Assembly (NCBI GenBank): GCA_025201765.1
Contig: MU623490.1
Location: 1 to 64,000, forward strand
Reading direction: 5' to 3'
DNA: 64,000 nt
DNA from: Daldinia sp. FL1419
Lineage: Eukaryota; Ascomycota; Sordariomycetes; Xylariales; Hypoxylaceae
Below are positions 47,011 to 58,144 of the stretch, in pieces. Numbering within the stretch: the first letter of the stretch is position 1; every line of letters starts with the position of its first letter. A program made the translations under genes and the position numbers. Below the pieces are notes generated by a model, which saw only the letters and a program-made list of their open reading frames with translations, made no database searches and was not told the origin of the DNA.

Positions 47011-47063
47011 TCGCACTTCATTCTAATATCTGAAGGTCGTGCGTTCGATCCGCACTCACCGCA
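46974..47063 (+). tRNA. tRNA-Phe (GAA) with a 17-nt intron
   Basis: Acceptor, D arm (GCTC/GAGC), anticodon stem TCAGA/TCTGA with loop CTGAAGA, variable AGGTC and T arm (GTGCG-TTCGATC-CGCAC) all fold. The anticodon GAA is followed by G37, then an intron at 47011-47027 that contains CTTCA, able to pair with the anticodon as pre-tRNA introns do. The acceptor helix GCGGGGA/TCACCGC has one G-A mismatch (position 5-68). A run of eight T's follows 7 nt later and serves as Pol III terminator. Discriminator base A. Confidence 0.95.
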
Positions 47064-47070
47064 TGTTAAC

Positions 47071-47078
47071 TTTTTTTT
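47071..47078 (+). terminator. Pol III terminator of tRNA-Phe
   Basis: Run of eight T's just downstream of the tRNA 3' end. Confidence 0.85.
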
Positions 47079-47854
47079 GGCATATTATCAAACAAGTGTT
47101 GCGCTGCAGGTGCAATCCTCCCCCCGAATTTCAGTTATTGGATTTCTAATTCGCTTATATACAATTATTACCGGTAGGTATGTATGTATGTACATACAGG
47201 ATGGTCTTATTTTTTTCCCCTTCAACCCTTATCATCATTTAATTCTTAGCTTCAAAGGTCCTTCACGCCCGCTACTTATTATCTATTGTGCCAGGAACCC
47301 GACATATACACCTCCCACTACCTGCCTGCCTGTAGCATCCGAAAGTATACATGTGGAAAGCACAATGATTAGGTGATCTTAGCCGTATTGCTTCTCTTTG
47401 TCTTGAGTGAGGGGTGTATTGATTACTGCCTAACGTAGTGGATATCCGAGTGGTCTCAACGCCAGCTGAGCAAGAAAGCCCACATTATATGTATGCTGGC
47501 GAACTAACATCTTTAAGTCCATATTTAAGGCCACCCGAGTAGAATTGACCTCTGGTAGCAGCATCATGTGGGATAACGACCCAGATGGGATATACTCTTC
47601 GCTTTACCTCACATCGATCGTACTTGTGCACCCCATTTTCATGCATGCCAGATTCTAACCTAATCCCGTTCCTGTTTCCTCCCTGCTCTAATGAGACTTA
47701 ATACTCCCGTGAGCCTATAATTCGGCCGTGCGCTTGATGTACAATGAATTTGTAATGGTACAGGGCTAGTACATCCCGTATGGTAGAGGCGAGATGTACG
47801 AGAAGAACGAGGTGACCCTATGGCAGATAGTCGAAATCATCACGTAGGGTAATA
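47079..47854. other. Intergenic
   Basis: Between tRNA-Phe and the 3' end of ISD11. Nothing recognised. Confidence 0.5.
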
Positions 47855-48547
47855 TTAATCCCACCTATAAAAGTTAGCGAATGACCCTCCATATAAAGTC
47901 AGGAATCTCTATACTTACCCCGTATCCTTCTGCCGCGAAATGTCTCCAGACTTTCCACTCTGCTTGCCCTGCTGTGGGTTAGCGATTGTATGTTTATGCT
48001 CGGGCAAGGCGCTTGAACATACCGACATCCCACCTTCAACCACTAACCGATCTAGTTGATAGAAGTTGCTGATGACGGTTTGGCGCTATAGGAGAAAAGA
48101 GACTTGTTAGCTAGGCTGTTCGTGGTGTTACATCACACTCTTCCCCGTGGTCAGAGGAATCCTTTTCCAACCAGATATGAGAGGCATGGACAACCCTACC
48201 TTCATCATATGCAACTCCTTGAGCCCCTTCTGTATGAGAGTTTGTATCTCTCCAGGATCTTGCACACCCACGTTCTCTCGGAATGCGTCTCTTGTTCGGC
48301 GCTTCGCGTACTCTCTGAAATTATAGGCCTCGAACTGTCTGCCTTGACGCAGCAGATGGCGGTACTAAAACATAAAATAGCATAGGTTAGCCTAATTCAT
48401 GACTATATAGTATATTTTAAGCGCGCTTAAAACTAGAACCATCGGCGCACTATAGCAGAGAACATATTTGGATATGACAAGAATATATCTCACCAATGAT
48501 CGAGCTTGCTGCGGCAAGTCGCCCTTCAGGGCTGAGACGACGGTCAT
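47855..48547 (-). CDS. isd11: ISD11 / LYRM4, LYR-motif iron-sulfur assembly factor
   Basis: Five small exons on the minus strand (48547-48494, 48364-48200, 48085-48023, 47971-47919, 47864-47855) encode about 114 residues; each exon is too short to stand out as a frame. The product has the LYR signature (residues 18-20, SLYRHLL), followed by FEAYNFREYAKRRTRDAFREN and RQTVISNFYQLDRLVVEG, the hallmarks of Isd11. Isd11 binds and stabilises the cysteine desulfurase Nfs1 with acyl carrier protein in the mitochondrial matrix, supplying sulfur for Fe-S clusters. Intron 1 cuts between Leu and Tyr of the LYR motif. The last exon is 10 nt and yields a GWD end; without that splice the frame would stop at 47915 (TAA inside the gtaagt donor), giving 112 residues. 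The exon 4 acceptor is a tandem cagcag. Confidence 0.88.
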
Positions 48548-49348
48548 ATTTGATGCGCTAGATCGGGATCGCGGGACGATGTAACTTGACGCGATTGGTG
48601 TAGCTTGCTTTCATATAGGTCGCTCAGGGGAAGTTGAGCGTATAAGGGGGAAGGTCAACTTTCAAATGAGCGGGCGATGATAAAATAACCTTTGCGATAT
48701 TGTCGCGCGGCGGGAATCTTTTAGTAGCTTTTTTTTTTTTTTTTGCCAGTTGCAGCCTCGGCCAAAAATACAATCGGCGCCGAGCACGGAAAGCTCTACA
48801 TACATAGGTCTCGGCCTTCCACTGGAATCAGCGCTGAACCCCTCGGAGATATCAAGCTTATGTAAATTGGTTGCGGGGCCTTTGGGGCATTGATTAGGTA
48901 GCATTTATCACGTATCCTTGACGTCTTATCAGCCGATAGGTAGCCGATAGGTACCTATGTATCTCGAGGTTTTGTTAACTACCTTACCTACCTAACCTAG
49001 GTAGGTATAGATTTCTATAACCTTATGATATGTACTTTCATTCAATAAAAAATATGGCAAATGAGATGCGTACGTAAATGCAGCCGATAATTATCTTATA
49101 TATAGGTACCGAGGCATACTCATGACAAGCATATTTACAATCCGTCCACTCCGGCCACGTTTAGCATGGCTTTTCACGGGTCTGTCCTTCAAACGTAGGG
49201 GACCCCTGAGCCATATGACAACCTCATATACCAGCCTCATTAATTCTCGGATGTATTGTAAGATACTCTTCCAGTGCTATCCATTCAGCCGGCCCCGTCC
49301 GTACAAGTACATGCATGAATCGAACAAGTCTCTGTATCTTCAAAGTCT
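48548..49348. other. Intergenic between tandem minus-strand genes
   Basis: Promoter of ISD11 and 3' region of the Cys-rich gene. Poly-T run at 48729-48744 and a tacctaacctaggtaggta motif near 48983-49008. Confidence 0.5.
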
Positions 49349-50738
49349 TTATTTTACCGTAACCCCTAATTTATGTTGCCAATCTTCTATAGCATCATCA
49401 AATGTAATTAGGTGTTCTTCAATCATTCGAGCCCTATACTTTGTCTTATCTTCCGGGTCAAATTCAAGCTGATTCTCGTCTTTCACTTCGTGCTGAGTAC
49501 TCTTCCACTGCGGGATATGGATTGTATCGCGATGATTCCGAAAGTTCTCATCGAAGCAACGAGCCGAGCAAAAGACGGATGAGACGTCCAGTGTTTCTAC
49601 GCACTCCCGGCAGAAGACCAAAACAGTCCTACCATCATCCATCTCAACATCTTCGCCGTGAAGGAGAGCACATCCTTGGCCCGATGCGCACTCGTGTGCT
49701 GATTCAATATGTGTTTCCTGCTAATGGTCAGAATTTATATACGGCTATCACAGGGGGGCGGGGGAGTCAAGTTACATAACATTCGTTCTCGCATTTTTGA
49801 GAACAAAAGACCGTAGGCTCTACTTGAAGCCCGTAATAGTCCCCTAAGATTTGGCAGAGGGGACATATAATGAAATCCTGCACATCCGGGGATTTCGAGC
49901 ATACTGAGCATAATGGCAGATCATGCTGGCCATCGGGAAGCGAGGTCTCTTTGGTTTGATCCTGCTGGGCTCTGTCGCTTTTTGCTTTGCCCAACTCGTG
50001 GGCTGCCTTGGCCCTTTTCAGTTCCTCGAGTTGCTTATGAAGCGCTTGTTTCTGATCTTGATCATCCTTAGCTAAGTGCCGGTCACGGATCATGGCACTG
50101 ACGACATCGGCAATTGGCATCCCATTCTTAACCATGTCGATATATTTCTGGGCTTTCGTAGCACCTGAAGGGTCGTGAACAGGTTGAAAGAATATATCAA
50201 TGTAGGCTTCGACCCGTGCTTGTGGTAGATCAGCATGCTTAAGTCGCTCTATGAACCTGTCGAACGCTTCTTGGTTCTTGATGGCGCCGTCGCTAAAGGA
50301 TGCCCTCAGTTCTGAAGCAAGCTGGTCTACAGGTACGCTCCGGTCGTTGATTTTTTGCTGTAGAACGCGATCTTCGGATGGAGATTTTGTAGCATGTTGA
50401 AGTCCTATGTTTCTAACTTTATCTCGGTACCATTCTTTCTTTTCATCAACTATGCGTTGCTCGATAGTCTTGAGCTCAACCTCAAAGTTGTGAGCCTTGG
50501 AAAACATAGTATCGAGCTCGAGCAGAAACGGCCGCCGACCGGAAAACCATTCCTTGGAAGCAGAGTTAAGATATCGATCCCTTATGCGGTTCAGGAGGCG
50601 AGTCCAGCAATCCGGACACTCGATTGGATGTCTTTTCCCATGATCTTTAAGACAGGATGTTTTAATAGATTCTACATCCTCAGCGCACGCCTGGCGTTCT
50701 TTCTGAAGAGCGATTGCTTCGTCCCATGGTTCCAGCAT
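49349..50738 (-). CDS. Cys-rich (zinc-binding type) protein, unidentified
   Basis: Two exons (50738-49776, 49717-49349) joined in phase 0 over a 58-nt intron give 443 residues. The N-terminal part is charged and helical with a CPDC pair (HPIECPDCWTRLL) and a region predicted by eye to coil (about 215-245). The C-terminal half has regularly spaced Cys pairs: CSVC, CPLC, FCSQKCENEC, HECASGQGC, FCRECVE, FCSARCFDENFRNH. The FCSxxC...H pattern is like half of a MYND/HIT-type finger and occurs twice, suggesting an internal duplication binding several zinc ions. I do not recognise the family. The first in-frame ATG is at 50738; the short sequence upstream ends in a possible acceptor (cctaac...aatag at about 50772), so an additional 5' exon cannot be excluded. 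Confidence 0.68.
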
Positions 50739-51696
50739 GTTTTCAGACACGCAATCGCGAATCCCGCTATTTACGTAGGAGCTAGGTTAGGCGATTCTAG
50801 GTCTCATGGAGCTCTGATATGTCCCCGGTTTTGTGCTTTGGAAAAGAAAAAAAGAAAAACAGATTGTACCGTGTCGAATGCGTTTGATGAAATCTAGAAT
50901 AAGTCCAACGGCAACTAGAATCTATGCGCAATAAGAACAGGGGATTTTTATAAAAAGGGTAAAAGTATCCAGTAAGCCAAGGATAGATGTAAGTGAGTTT
51001 GGTATGATAACCTACCTCTTGTACATGTAGTGACTATGCGACGCGCATTTGTAAGTACTTGGTGTATTAACTAGATGCAGCATTAAGTGTAGTGCTAAGT
51101 GCTAGTAATTGGAACATTAAAAAGTACGAGCCATTCAAGTAGGTGTGTGCTCTTATCCACATTTAGATAAGGTACTTACATAGCTTGAGCCTGCAGCCTT
51201 ACACCTTTATACTGAAGCATTATGCAACGTCGAACTTTTCAAAATATATTTTACATCGATTTAGATGAATGCTTACCATAGTAACCACTGGGGTTTTGCT
51301 TTTTCAATTTAGTAGATGGCATCCTACGAAAATGGTCAAAGTGTTGAGGCATTTCCAAGTTGGGCTAACGGTACCAACGATCTTGGCTGTACATTATATT
51401 ATAGATTTATTGCTCAAAGCTTGAACTTAATGAGATGAAGATTTTTTAATCATGGATATTGGAACAATAAATTGCAGAATGCAGTAGGATAAAAATGCAC
51501 GATATTAAAACAGCACATCTAAGTCTAAGTACATATTGCCAACCTCCACTCCGTAGCTATTTAGTGATAAGAGAACAGCACTATAAAGCGAAATGGAGAG
51601 GGTTAGGAGAATGCTGAAATTTGACAAAAAATAAGAATTCAAAATGATGAATCATTCTAACTATTTCGTTGGAAGTAGAAAAAAAAGAAATTTAAT
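50739..51696. other. Intergenic
   Basis: About 950 bp with no recognisable gene on either strand; carries the A/T run acting as terminator of the adjacent minus-strand tRNA-like gene (T8 on the minus strand, 51679-51686). Confidence 0.5.
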
Positions 51697-51847
51697 ATCC
51701 ACGGTGGGGATTGAACCCACGACCTATGCATATCTCAATACGAGAAAGTATAAGCTATTTTCCATATATTAGTGACTATTATTGATATGGTTGAGGACAC
51801 ACTTTAGAGAACTTACAGCACCATGCTAACCACTGCACCACGCGGAT
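51697..51847 (-). tRNA. tRNA-like gene with about 78-nt insertion, isotype uncertain
   Basis: On the minus strand the 5' part has ATCCGCG, D arm GTGC-AGTGGTTA-GCAT and an A-box; the 3' part has T arm GTGGG-TTCAATC-CCCAC (B-box) and CGTGGAT, which pairs with the 5' end over 7 bp (one G-T). Between the halves lies an insertion of about 78 nt in the anticodon arm. The stem GTGCT/TGCAT pairs in four of five positions; U33 would then give an AAG anticodon, which does not suit a leucine tRNA (no long variable arm). So it may be a tRNA with an unusually long intron or a pseudo-tRNA. The insertion starts GTAAGT and contains cactaat, like a spliceosomal intron. A T8 terminator follows. Confidence 0.6.
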
Positions 51848-52266
51848 TCGTTATTGAATTTTGAATTATTGTTCTTTATTACTTGTTTGTCTTATCAGGG
51901 AATACCGAGGAACTCCCTCGATACATTTTATTGGATCAGCTATCCTGCCTTGCGGCAACTAAACAGTTTGAAAACGGACTAAAAACTGCAAGAGGACGCT
52001 CAGGCCAACCCAAAGCATTTGCTTAGTTCATCTCAAAAAGGGTTCAAAGGGTTCAGTGGCATGTTATCTCCAAGTTTACAAGACCTGCGACGCTTTCTTT
52101 TTTCGACTTTCGGCAGATTCAATTAAATTTCCTGCCATTTCCTATTAGTTTGCTTGGAAGAACTGTCCAACTTTCAAACGCTTGACCTGTATCAAAATTT
52201 TTTTTTTTTTTTTTTTAAAAAACCCCCCAAACATTTTTTTAAATTTTTAATAAAAAAGCTGTCCTC
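51848..52266. other. Intergenic, promoter of SF3b5
   Basis: Contains a T-run of about 20 followed by A's and C's (52197-52230), just upstream of the SF3b5 start. No gene seen. Confidence 0.5.
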
Positions 52267-52614
52267 ATGGTATGTTCAACTAACTCGATCATAGCACACA
52301 CTCTCACTACCTACCTTCTAAAAGCTAACAGCGTGAAGGCGGATAAACTTCGCACTCAGCAGGAGCTTGAGCGACTGCAAGCGAAATACATTGGTACCGG
52401 TCACCCAGACACGACATCGTGGGAATGGCGAACTAATGTCGCGCGCGACACGTACTCGAGCCTTGTCGGTCATCCTTCCCAATTGGCCTATATCTCACTC
52501 GCGCAAAATGAACCCGCCGCCAAAGTTCGAGCCCAGCTTCTACGAAAGATGATCCAGCCATGTGGCCCACCACCTCCTCGCGAAGGCGAAGAACCTATAC
52601 GGGGTCATAATTAA
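52267..52614 (+). CDS. SF3B5: Splicing factor 3b subunit 5 (SF3b10 / Ysf3)
   Basis: Two exons: 52267-52269 (the ATG alone) and 52339-52614. Spliced, it encodes 92 residues beginning MADKLRTQQELERLQ, with KYIGTGHPDTTSWEWR, RDTYSSLVGHP and the end motif IQPCGPPPPR, nearly invariant in the family (86 residues in animals). The protein is a small helical subunit of the SF3b complex in U2 snRNP, which recognises the branch site. The 69-nt intron (gtatgt donor, gctaac branch, gaag acceptor) is a multiple of three and has no stop, so a retained-intron mRNA would simply add 23 residues after Met1. The family N-terminus shows that splicing is the intended form. Converges on NSE3 with about 280 bp between. 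Confidence 0.95.
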   Translation: MVCSTNSIIAHTLTTYLLKANSVKADKLRTQQELERLQAKYIGTGHPDTTSWEWRTNVARDTYSSLVGHPSQLAYISLAQNEPAAKVRAQLLRKMIQPCGPPPPREGEEPIRGHN

Positions 52615-52893
52615 TAGGAAAGATCCGCGACAGTCGACCGAAATATAACTCCGTCTTGAATAATACCTACCGGCCGGCGCGGCGTACCGTTCAAATAGTC
52701 CAGGGCGATGGGGAGAATCTGATCAAGATCTCAATCAAGTAATAGAGGATAAAGGCTGTTGCGCAGGAGGTACTTGATACGAAATGCCTACTGTGACCAC
52801 AATAGAAATAGTCCCATGCGAGACGTGGTTTTATTACCGAGTATTGTCAGGTACATTAAGATCTCAACTAGCAGCACCTTTAAATCCCCCCTC

Positions 52894-53931
52894 TCATTCT
52901 TCAGCAATTGCAGTCTCATCATAATCTTGTTGAGGTTCTTGTATTCCTAAACTCCTCTGTAGTTTCTTGAAGAAATCATCCGGAAGTTCGCCCCAAACCT
53001 CGGTGATCACGCCAGCAATGCTCTCAGGCGGAACCTCAATTCTTCCACGAGGTCCGATACACCAGGTTACCGCATCCTCGTCGCCGTCGCTTCTTTCTAC
53101 TACCTTGTCGACGTAACCCTGCCTTACAATCTTTTGCAGCACGTTGTCGGTCTTGTCCATGGGCAAGTTCTGGCTGGCATTCATACGGGTCAAGTATCGT
53201 CGCAATTTCGTGTCGCTTAGCTCTCCTCCATTGAGAACGATTAACGAAATAACCATGGTGTAGAATCCGACGTACGCAGCTTCTTCGGATGTACTGGGTA
53301 TCCGCGATGGGGCGATAATGGACTGCGATTTGTATTCTGGTGGTAGGGTCGACACTAATATGTATTGTCTAGAGGATGCGGTATTCTGAGAAGTCGCTTT
53401 TCTAGCGTTCGCCCCTATGTCAACTAGTCAGCAAGAAATAATGAGACGCGCCACTGTGGTCCTTACTCTGCTTCTCTTTCAGTGTACGTTTCTCCTTTAC
53501 GGGCAATTCCACCATCTCCATGCTAAAGACTTGTTGGAATTGGGCTTGAGCTCCCTCAAACACTCGCTTAAATGATCTCGCATTATTTCCTAAGACTATG
53601 TATATGTATATATATATGCTTTAGTAAAAGATATTTACGAGATAGTCGTCGGTTGTAGAATTGACTCACCTTTGTCTCGAATGCCGTCTCTCTTGATCGG
53701 TATCCTCGCGTATTCACATGCTAGGGCATATCGGACAAGCTTTATAACTAGCTGGTCTTCTGTTCCGTCGCCCGCCCTTTCCATATCAACATCGCCGTCT
53801 TGGTCTTCCTCAGAGGCTTCGGAATCATCCAATTCGTTCTTACGTCGGGACTGGCGAAGATTTCGAGATTCGTCACCGTCATCGGTATTACCTGTTTTCC
53901 GTCGTCTCTGGGTTTGGGTTTGTGGAGGCAT
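52894..53931 (-). CDS. nse3: NSE3, MAGE-domain subunit of the SMC5-SMC6 complex
   Basis: Three exons (53931-53670, 53595-53467, 53414-52894) encode 303 residues; both introns (74 and 52 nt) keep frame. The first 55 residues are charged and disordered. The MAGE domain covers about 60-280: LVIKLVRYALACEYARIPIKRDGI, DKVLGNNARSFKRVF, EEAAYVGFYTMVISLIVLNGG, KLRRYLTRM, and the C-terminal winged helix with DKVLQKIVRQGYVDKV and TWCIGPRGRIEV. Nse3 binds Nse1 and Nse4, contacts DNA and helps load SMC5/6 for genome maintenance and recombination. Size and motifs match fungal Nse3; the acidic C-terminal tail is short. Confidence 0.92.
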
Positions 53932-54874
53932 AGCTGCGATTGCTGCAGTAATGGTGGGAATGATTGCGAGCTTGAAACAACTCTTTGAAAGAATGTCTTT
54001 CAGGTGAACTAATCAGAGGAACTTACTAATAAAATACTGTAATCAATAAGTGTACCTCTTAATCTAAGGTTGTAAGGTGCGAAATGCAAACTTTGATATG
54101 ATCATATGTAAGACACATCCCCAGGATGCTACAGGCTTGATGGGGGAATTTAGTTAATTGGCGAGCTCAAGACGCGTTTGACTTTCCAAACGCGTAGGGA
54201 TGTATAATTAGTTCCATCCCCCTTCAACCTTATCGATAATTACTATCTATGTTAATCGATAAAGTAATGTTAATAGGTACTATTGGGGGGTAAAATGCTG
54301 TTGTATTTCTTAGAATAAAATTTAGGCCTTATGGCCTAAGGCAAACGTTTTTTTTTTTATAAACGAATGCTTAATCATCCCTAATACATAGTACAATCCC
54401 TAGACAAAAAAAAACTGTACACCTTAAATTTTGTATCCTTAAAATTCTAATTTAAATATTTTAATATAAAAATTAGGTAAAATTAAATGGTTTTCATTTT
54501 GAATTATTTAATTAATAAAGTATTTATTTTCTCGTATTTTCCCATAATAATTTCCAAAAGTTTCAGTATAATATACCGGACTTCGTCCTGGATTATAGGT
54601 TAGGTGACAGTGGGTGAGTACCTTAACCCCGCTCAGATGCGCATGCGTAACATGCGTACATTCTAAAGCTGATTACCTGATTAGGAAAGTAGACTAAGAA
54701 AAAGTTGCAGCAAAATATTTTATTTTCTACAATCTAATCCTATACTATATTCCATATGCCATACAAGTATTGACCCTATACTCTCATGCCTCTACTATTC
54801 CTTAGTAACAATCGTTCTCTATATACTTCGGCCTATTAGTTGCCGTCACAAATATTTTACTTTATCCCTTCTTC
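53932..54874. other. Intergenic between divergent genes
   Basis: AT-rich patch at about 54400-54560, perhaps mildly mutated repeat DNA. No gene seen. Confidence 0.5.
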
Positions 54875-57460
54875 ATGCTAACCACGAGAGTAACGAGCGG
54901 CGCAATCTGTTTAAGATGCCGACTGCGTCTCCTTCGTCAAAATGTTCAACCATTTCAGATCACGAATCGCATTACCGGGGCCCAATACTCAAGTCTACAA
55001 CGCTTTTATAGCGATTCAACTACCCGTTCCCTCGATGACGATCCGGAGCCCCATAATGAGGACGCGGGCGTAAGAGAAAAGCAACAAGAAAAGCAACAAG
55101 AAAATGAAGTGCGAAAGAAGAGGTATAGAAGTGGTATAAGATTTGGTTCTAAGCCTTTGAGCCTCCACAAGAAACGATTTTCCCGTGACCGCATGCTCAC
55201 GGAGGATTCGGGAGGTCTTAATACAAATATGTTGGGCAAGCCCGCTTCGGTAATTATTATGAGGGATCAGGGTCTGCATCGAAAGCAGCGCCCTTCTGAC
55301 CTTGAAGATATCGAAGATCAACCCGATAACCGACCTGCTAACCTCGAAGCTCTCCTTAACCTCCGACATGAAACTCCAACTATAGAGGAGGTCCGCGATA
55401 ATATTGAAAGTTTCAGACCAAAGTCGGACACTTCCATGCCAGAACGCACGTTCCGTAAGCTACAAGCTAAGCTTGTCAACGGCTTTCTGAGCGTCCAGCT
55501 TCGTGACTATCTCGAAAATCATAAAGGGGGCGGCCTTTCCCCTAACTCGACGGATCCTGTATTTTACAATATCGGAAAGTATAGTTGGGTTAAAGAGCTT
55601 AGTCCGTGGGTGCCATTAGAACCCAAACCAGGTCACGTACCGGATACTGACATTGGCCTGCGTGGATACGTCACGGAGTTGACCCCTCTTAAAGAGAGGA
55701 TTGCAATACGAATTATGCGTGAGTGCTGGGGTCTTTCGATCGCGGAGCTCGATGCCAGCCTCGGCGAAATAAGCATACAAATTCGAAACGATAAATTTCT
55801 TCTGCTAATGCGTACGTCCGTCTTCTTTATTTCCCAGACTAGAAAAGGTTTTGCTAATTTTATGATAGGTGGTACCCGGCGATGGATGGCAGCTATGGGC
55901 GACGCATGGCTGGATCCTGGTGAGAGGATCGAGGCCTCCCGGAACCGAAAGACGATACGACTCGTGGCGAAAAAGACGAAGGCTTTAACCTTGATAGAAG
56001 GCATAGCCAAGATACTCAAGCAGATCGTTTCCATGTCATTTTCGTCCGACATGATATCTTCAAAGCTCAGTGAAGCTGTGTTAGAAGAGGTAGGAAATAT
56101 GACAAATACGCATGTAGGACCAAATTACATAAATGTAAGTCGATAGTTTTCCCCCATGGAATATTTTCTCGTATCCGCGTTAATTTGTCTATCTCAGTAC
56201 CGTGTAACTTGGATCGAATCCGAAGTGCAGGCTCCAAAAGGCCCTCTAAGCTTTAGAACTCGAGGGGAGGAGGTATTCCGTCTCCTGCTTACCGCTTTTA
56301 ACCCACAACCAGGAACGACAACTACTCTAAGGTTAGCCGATTTGGAAAACCAGGACACAGGTAGATTTATTACGAATACGATTGGTAAAGAGAACCTCAG
56401 ATGGAATGAGAGAATGGGTTCATGGGCTCGTTACGTGCTACCAATGACATCCGAGGATAGCGAGCCGGCGAAGGCAAAACCTCTTGACAAACTCGAGCTT
56501 CCAGTCACATCACACCGCGAATTACCGTCTTCCAATGAACTTCATGAGTCTCCGTGGGATGAGCCTCTACCCCCCTATGATGAAATAGAATGGTCGAAGA
56601 AGCTTTATGTCTCAACCATAGCACATTTTGGCTCTTTGCTGCATGCGAGTGGCCCAAACCCCCCCCCTACTCCTCCTAAACTCCTAACCTCTAGCCACCA
56701 ACGAGCGTTCGCCGCCGCAACGCCGCATGCTTTCCAGCTTGTCAAATTTAGCAATGGAGTCAAAGCACCCGTCCAGACAAAAACATCGGTGGTTATGCGA
56801 TTCTGGCCCACTCCCATCTATGATGAGTATAGAAAGAGGCGGGGTGCCAAACCCTTCACTCCTCCAGCACCTCTCCTCGAGCTTCGCCTCGTGGTCTTGG
56901 GCAACGAAATAAAGGGCATCGAGAGCTTCCGCGCTATCAAAGAGACACATATCACGGACGTCATGATCCCCACGTCTCTCGTCGACGTGCGCTTTACCCA
57001 AGCCGAGTATGCGATACCCGAAGGTAACCTTTTCGAGATCCCTTCCTGGGAACCACTGCATGCCTTCCTTAAATCGTCACATCTTGACCTAGAGAGTGGT
57101 GAATTCAAGACACCACCAGAGCAAGTGTTTTCTGTCCCGTGGTATCCAGCCATGCGAAGTGGTTCTAACGACCCAAATGTATCGGTACCAGCTCCTCGGT
57201 CCGGTACGCCACAATATCTCGATACCACATATACACTGGCAAGTCTAGAAGTCCATCGCTCCATCTCGATGCCCTACGAAGGGTTCAAACTATCGTACAC
57301 ATCTATACAAGGAGGACTGGAGGACGGACGCAAAGCCGAAGTTACCTTGGAACCCTATGACGTCCCGGGGGGGAAGGTGGTTTCAAAAACATTTCACGAT
57401 AACTTCTTGGCCGCCTGTCAAAAGCTAGCTAGCACTGATATGTTATGGTTAGGATTATAG
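54875..57460 (+). CDS. sls1: Mitochondrial SLS1-like inner-membrane protein
   Basis: Two exons (54875-56134, 56198-57460), phase 0, 840 residues. The N-terminus is a mitochondrial presequence (Arg-rich, CLRCRLRLLRQ, then QRFYSDS). Following a charged linker (EKQQEKQQE) comes the SLS1 N-terminal domain with ANLEALLNL and RTFRKLQAKLVNGFLSVQLRDYL, KH-like segments (RIAIRIMRECWGLS, FLLLMRTSVFFISQTRKG, TIRLVAKKTKA) and the C-terminal domain (GPLSFRTRGEEVFRLLLTAF, SVVMRFWPTP, DVRFTQAEYAIP). Yeast Sls1 is a matrix-side inner-membrane protein that links mitochondrial RNA polymerase to translation at the membrane. The intron donor is aat|gtaagt, the acceptor ctatctcag. Confidence 0.85.
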
Positions 57461-58144
57461 GATATTTGAATTCTAAGCCCAGTCATCTCCCATGCAGCTG
57501 AATATATATATATTAAAAAAGAAGTGAATTTATAGATATATACTTCCCTATCCCGTGAACCACACACACTAGATTTATTCGCCCAAGTCAAAAACACAGA
57601 GCAGCACAGCCACACGCGTCAAGTGCCTAGCTGATGAAATCACGATAGTATTGGTTGGATTTGTTTTAAAGATACTAGAAAGCCTATCTACAAAACAGAT
57701 ACTCATAAAGTATTACCTTTGAGAGCAATATTACAAGGGCTACTACTTAATAAATCGTTCCAACTACGGAATTTATAGGGTTCGTCCTCGCATATTGTAC
57801 TAATCGTAAGACCGATCTCCGTCAGAGGTATGGGGACCGAGTATATGCAGCATTTGAAGACGTTTACTAATCACTTGAGGACATCACAATAAAAGCACGG
57901 AGAAGTGGTCACGGTCTATGACTCTATTTTACTACAAGCACATGATGAGAAAGTTTTGTCGCGGAAATTCCCATAACCATTCCTCTCATACTGCGCTCCG
58001 TATCAAATGTCCGAGAGAACAGATCGTGTCAAAAGAAAAGGAAATTCGTAGAGGCATAGTTATTTCGTTAAGAGCCCATAGCTCCTAACCAGCCGAAGAC
58101 ACATTATATCCCCGGGGCTGTAGTCTAGTCGTGATTTAGCTAGC
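57461..58144. other. Intergenic between convergent genes
   Basis: 3' regions of SLS1 (+) and EF-1alpha (-). A short TA-rich tract near 57500-57540. Nothing else seen. Confidence 0.5.

Noticed and set aside
27126..48547. Functional clustering of mitochondrial and sulfur genes (MBA1/mL45, small membrane protein, PAPS reductase, ISD11)
   Set aside because: They are separated by unrelated genes and have mixed orientations; proximity is probably chance.
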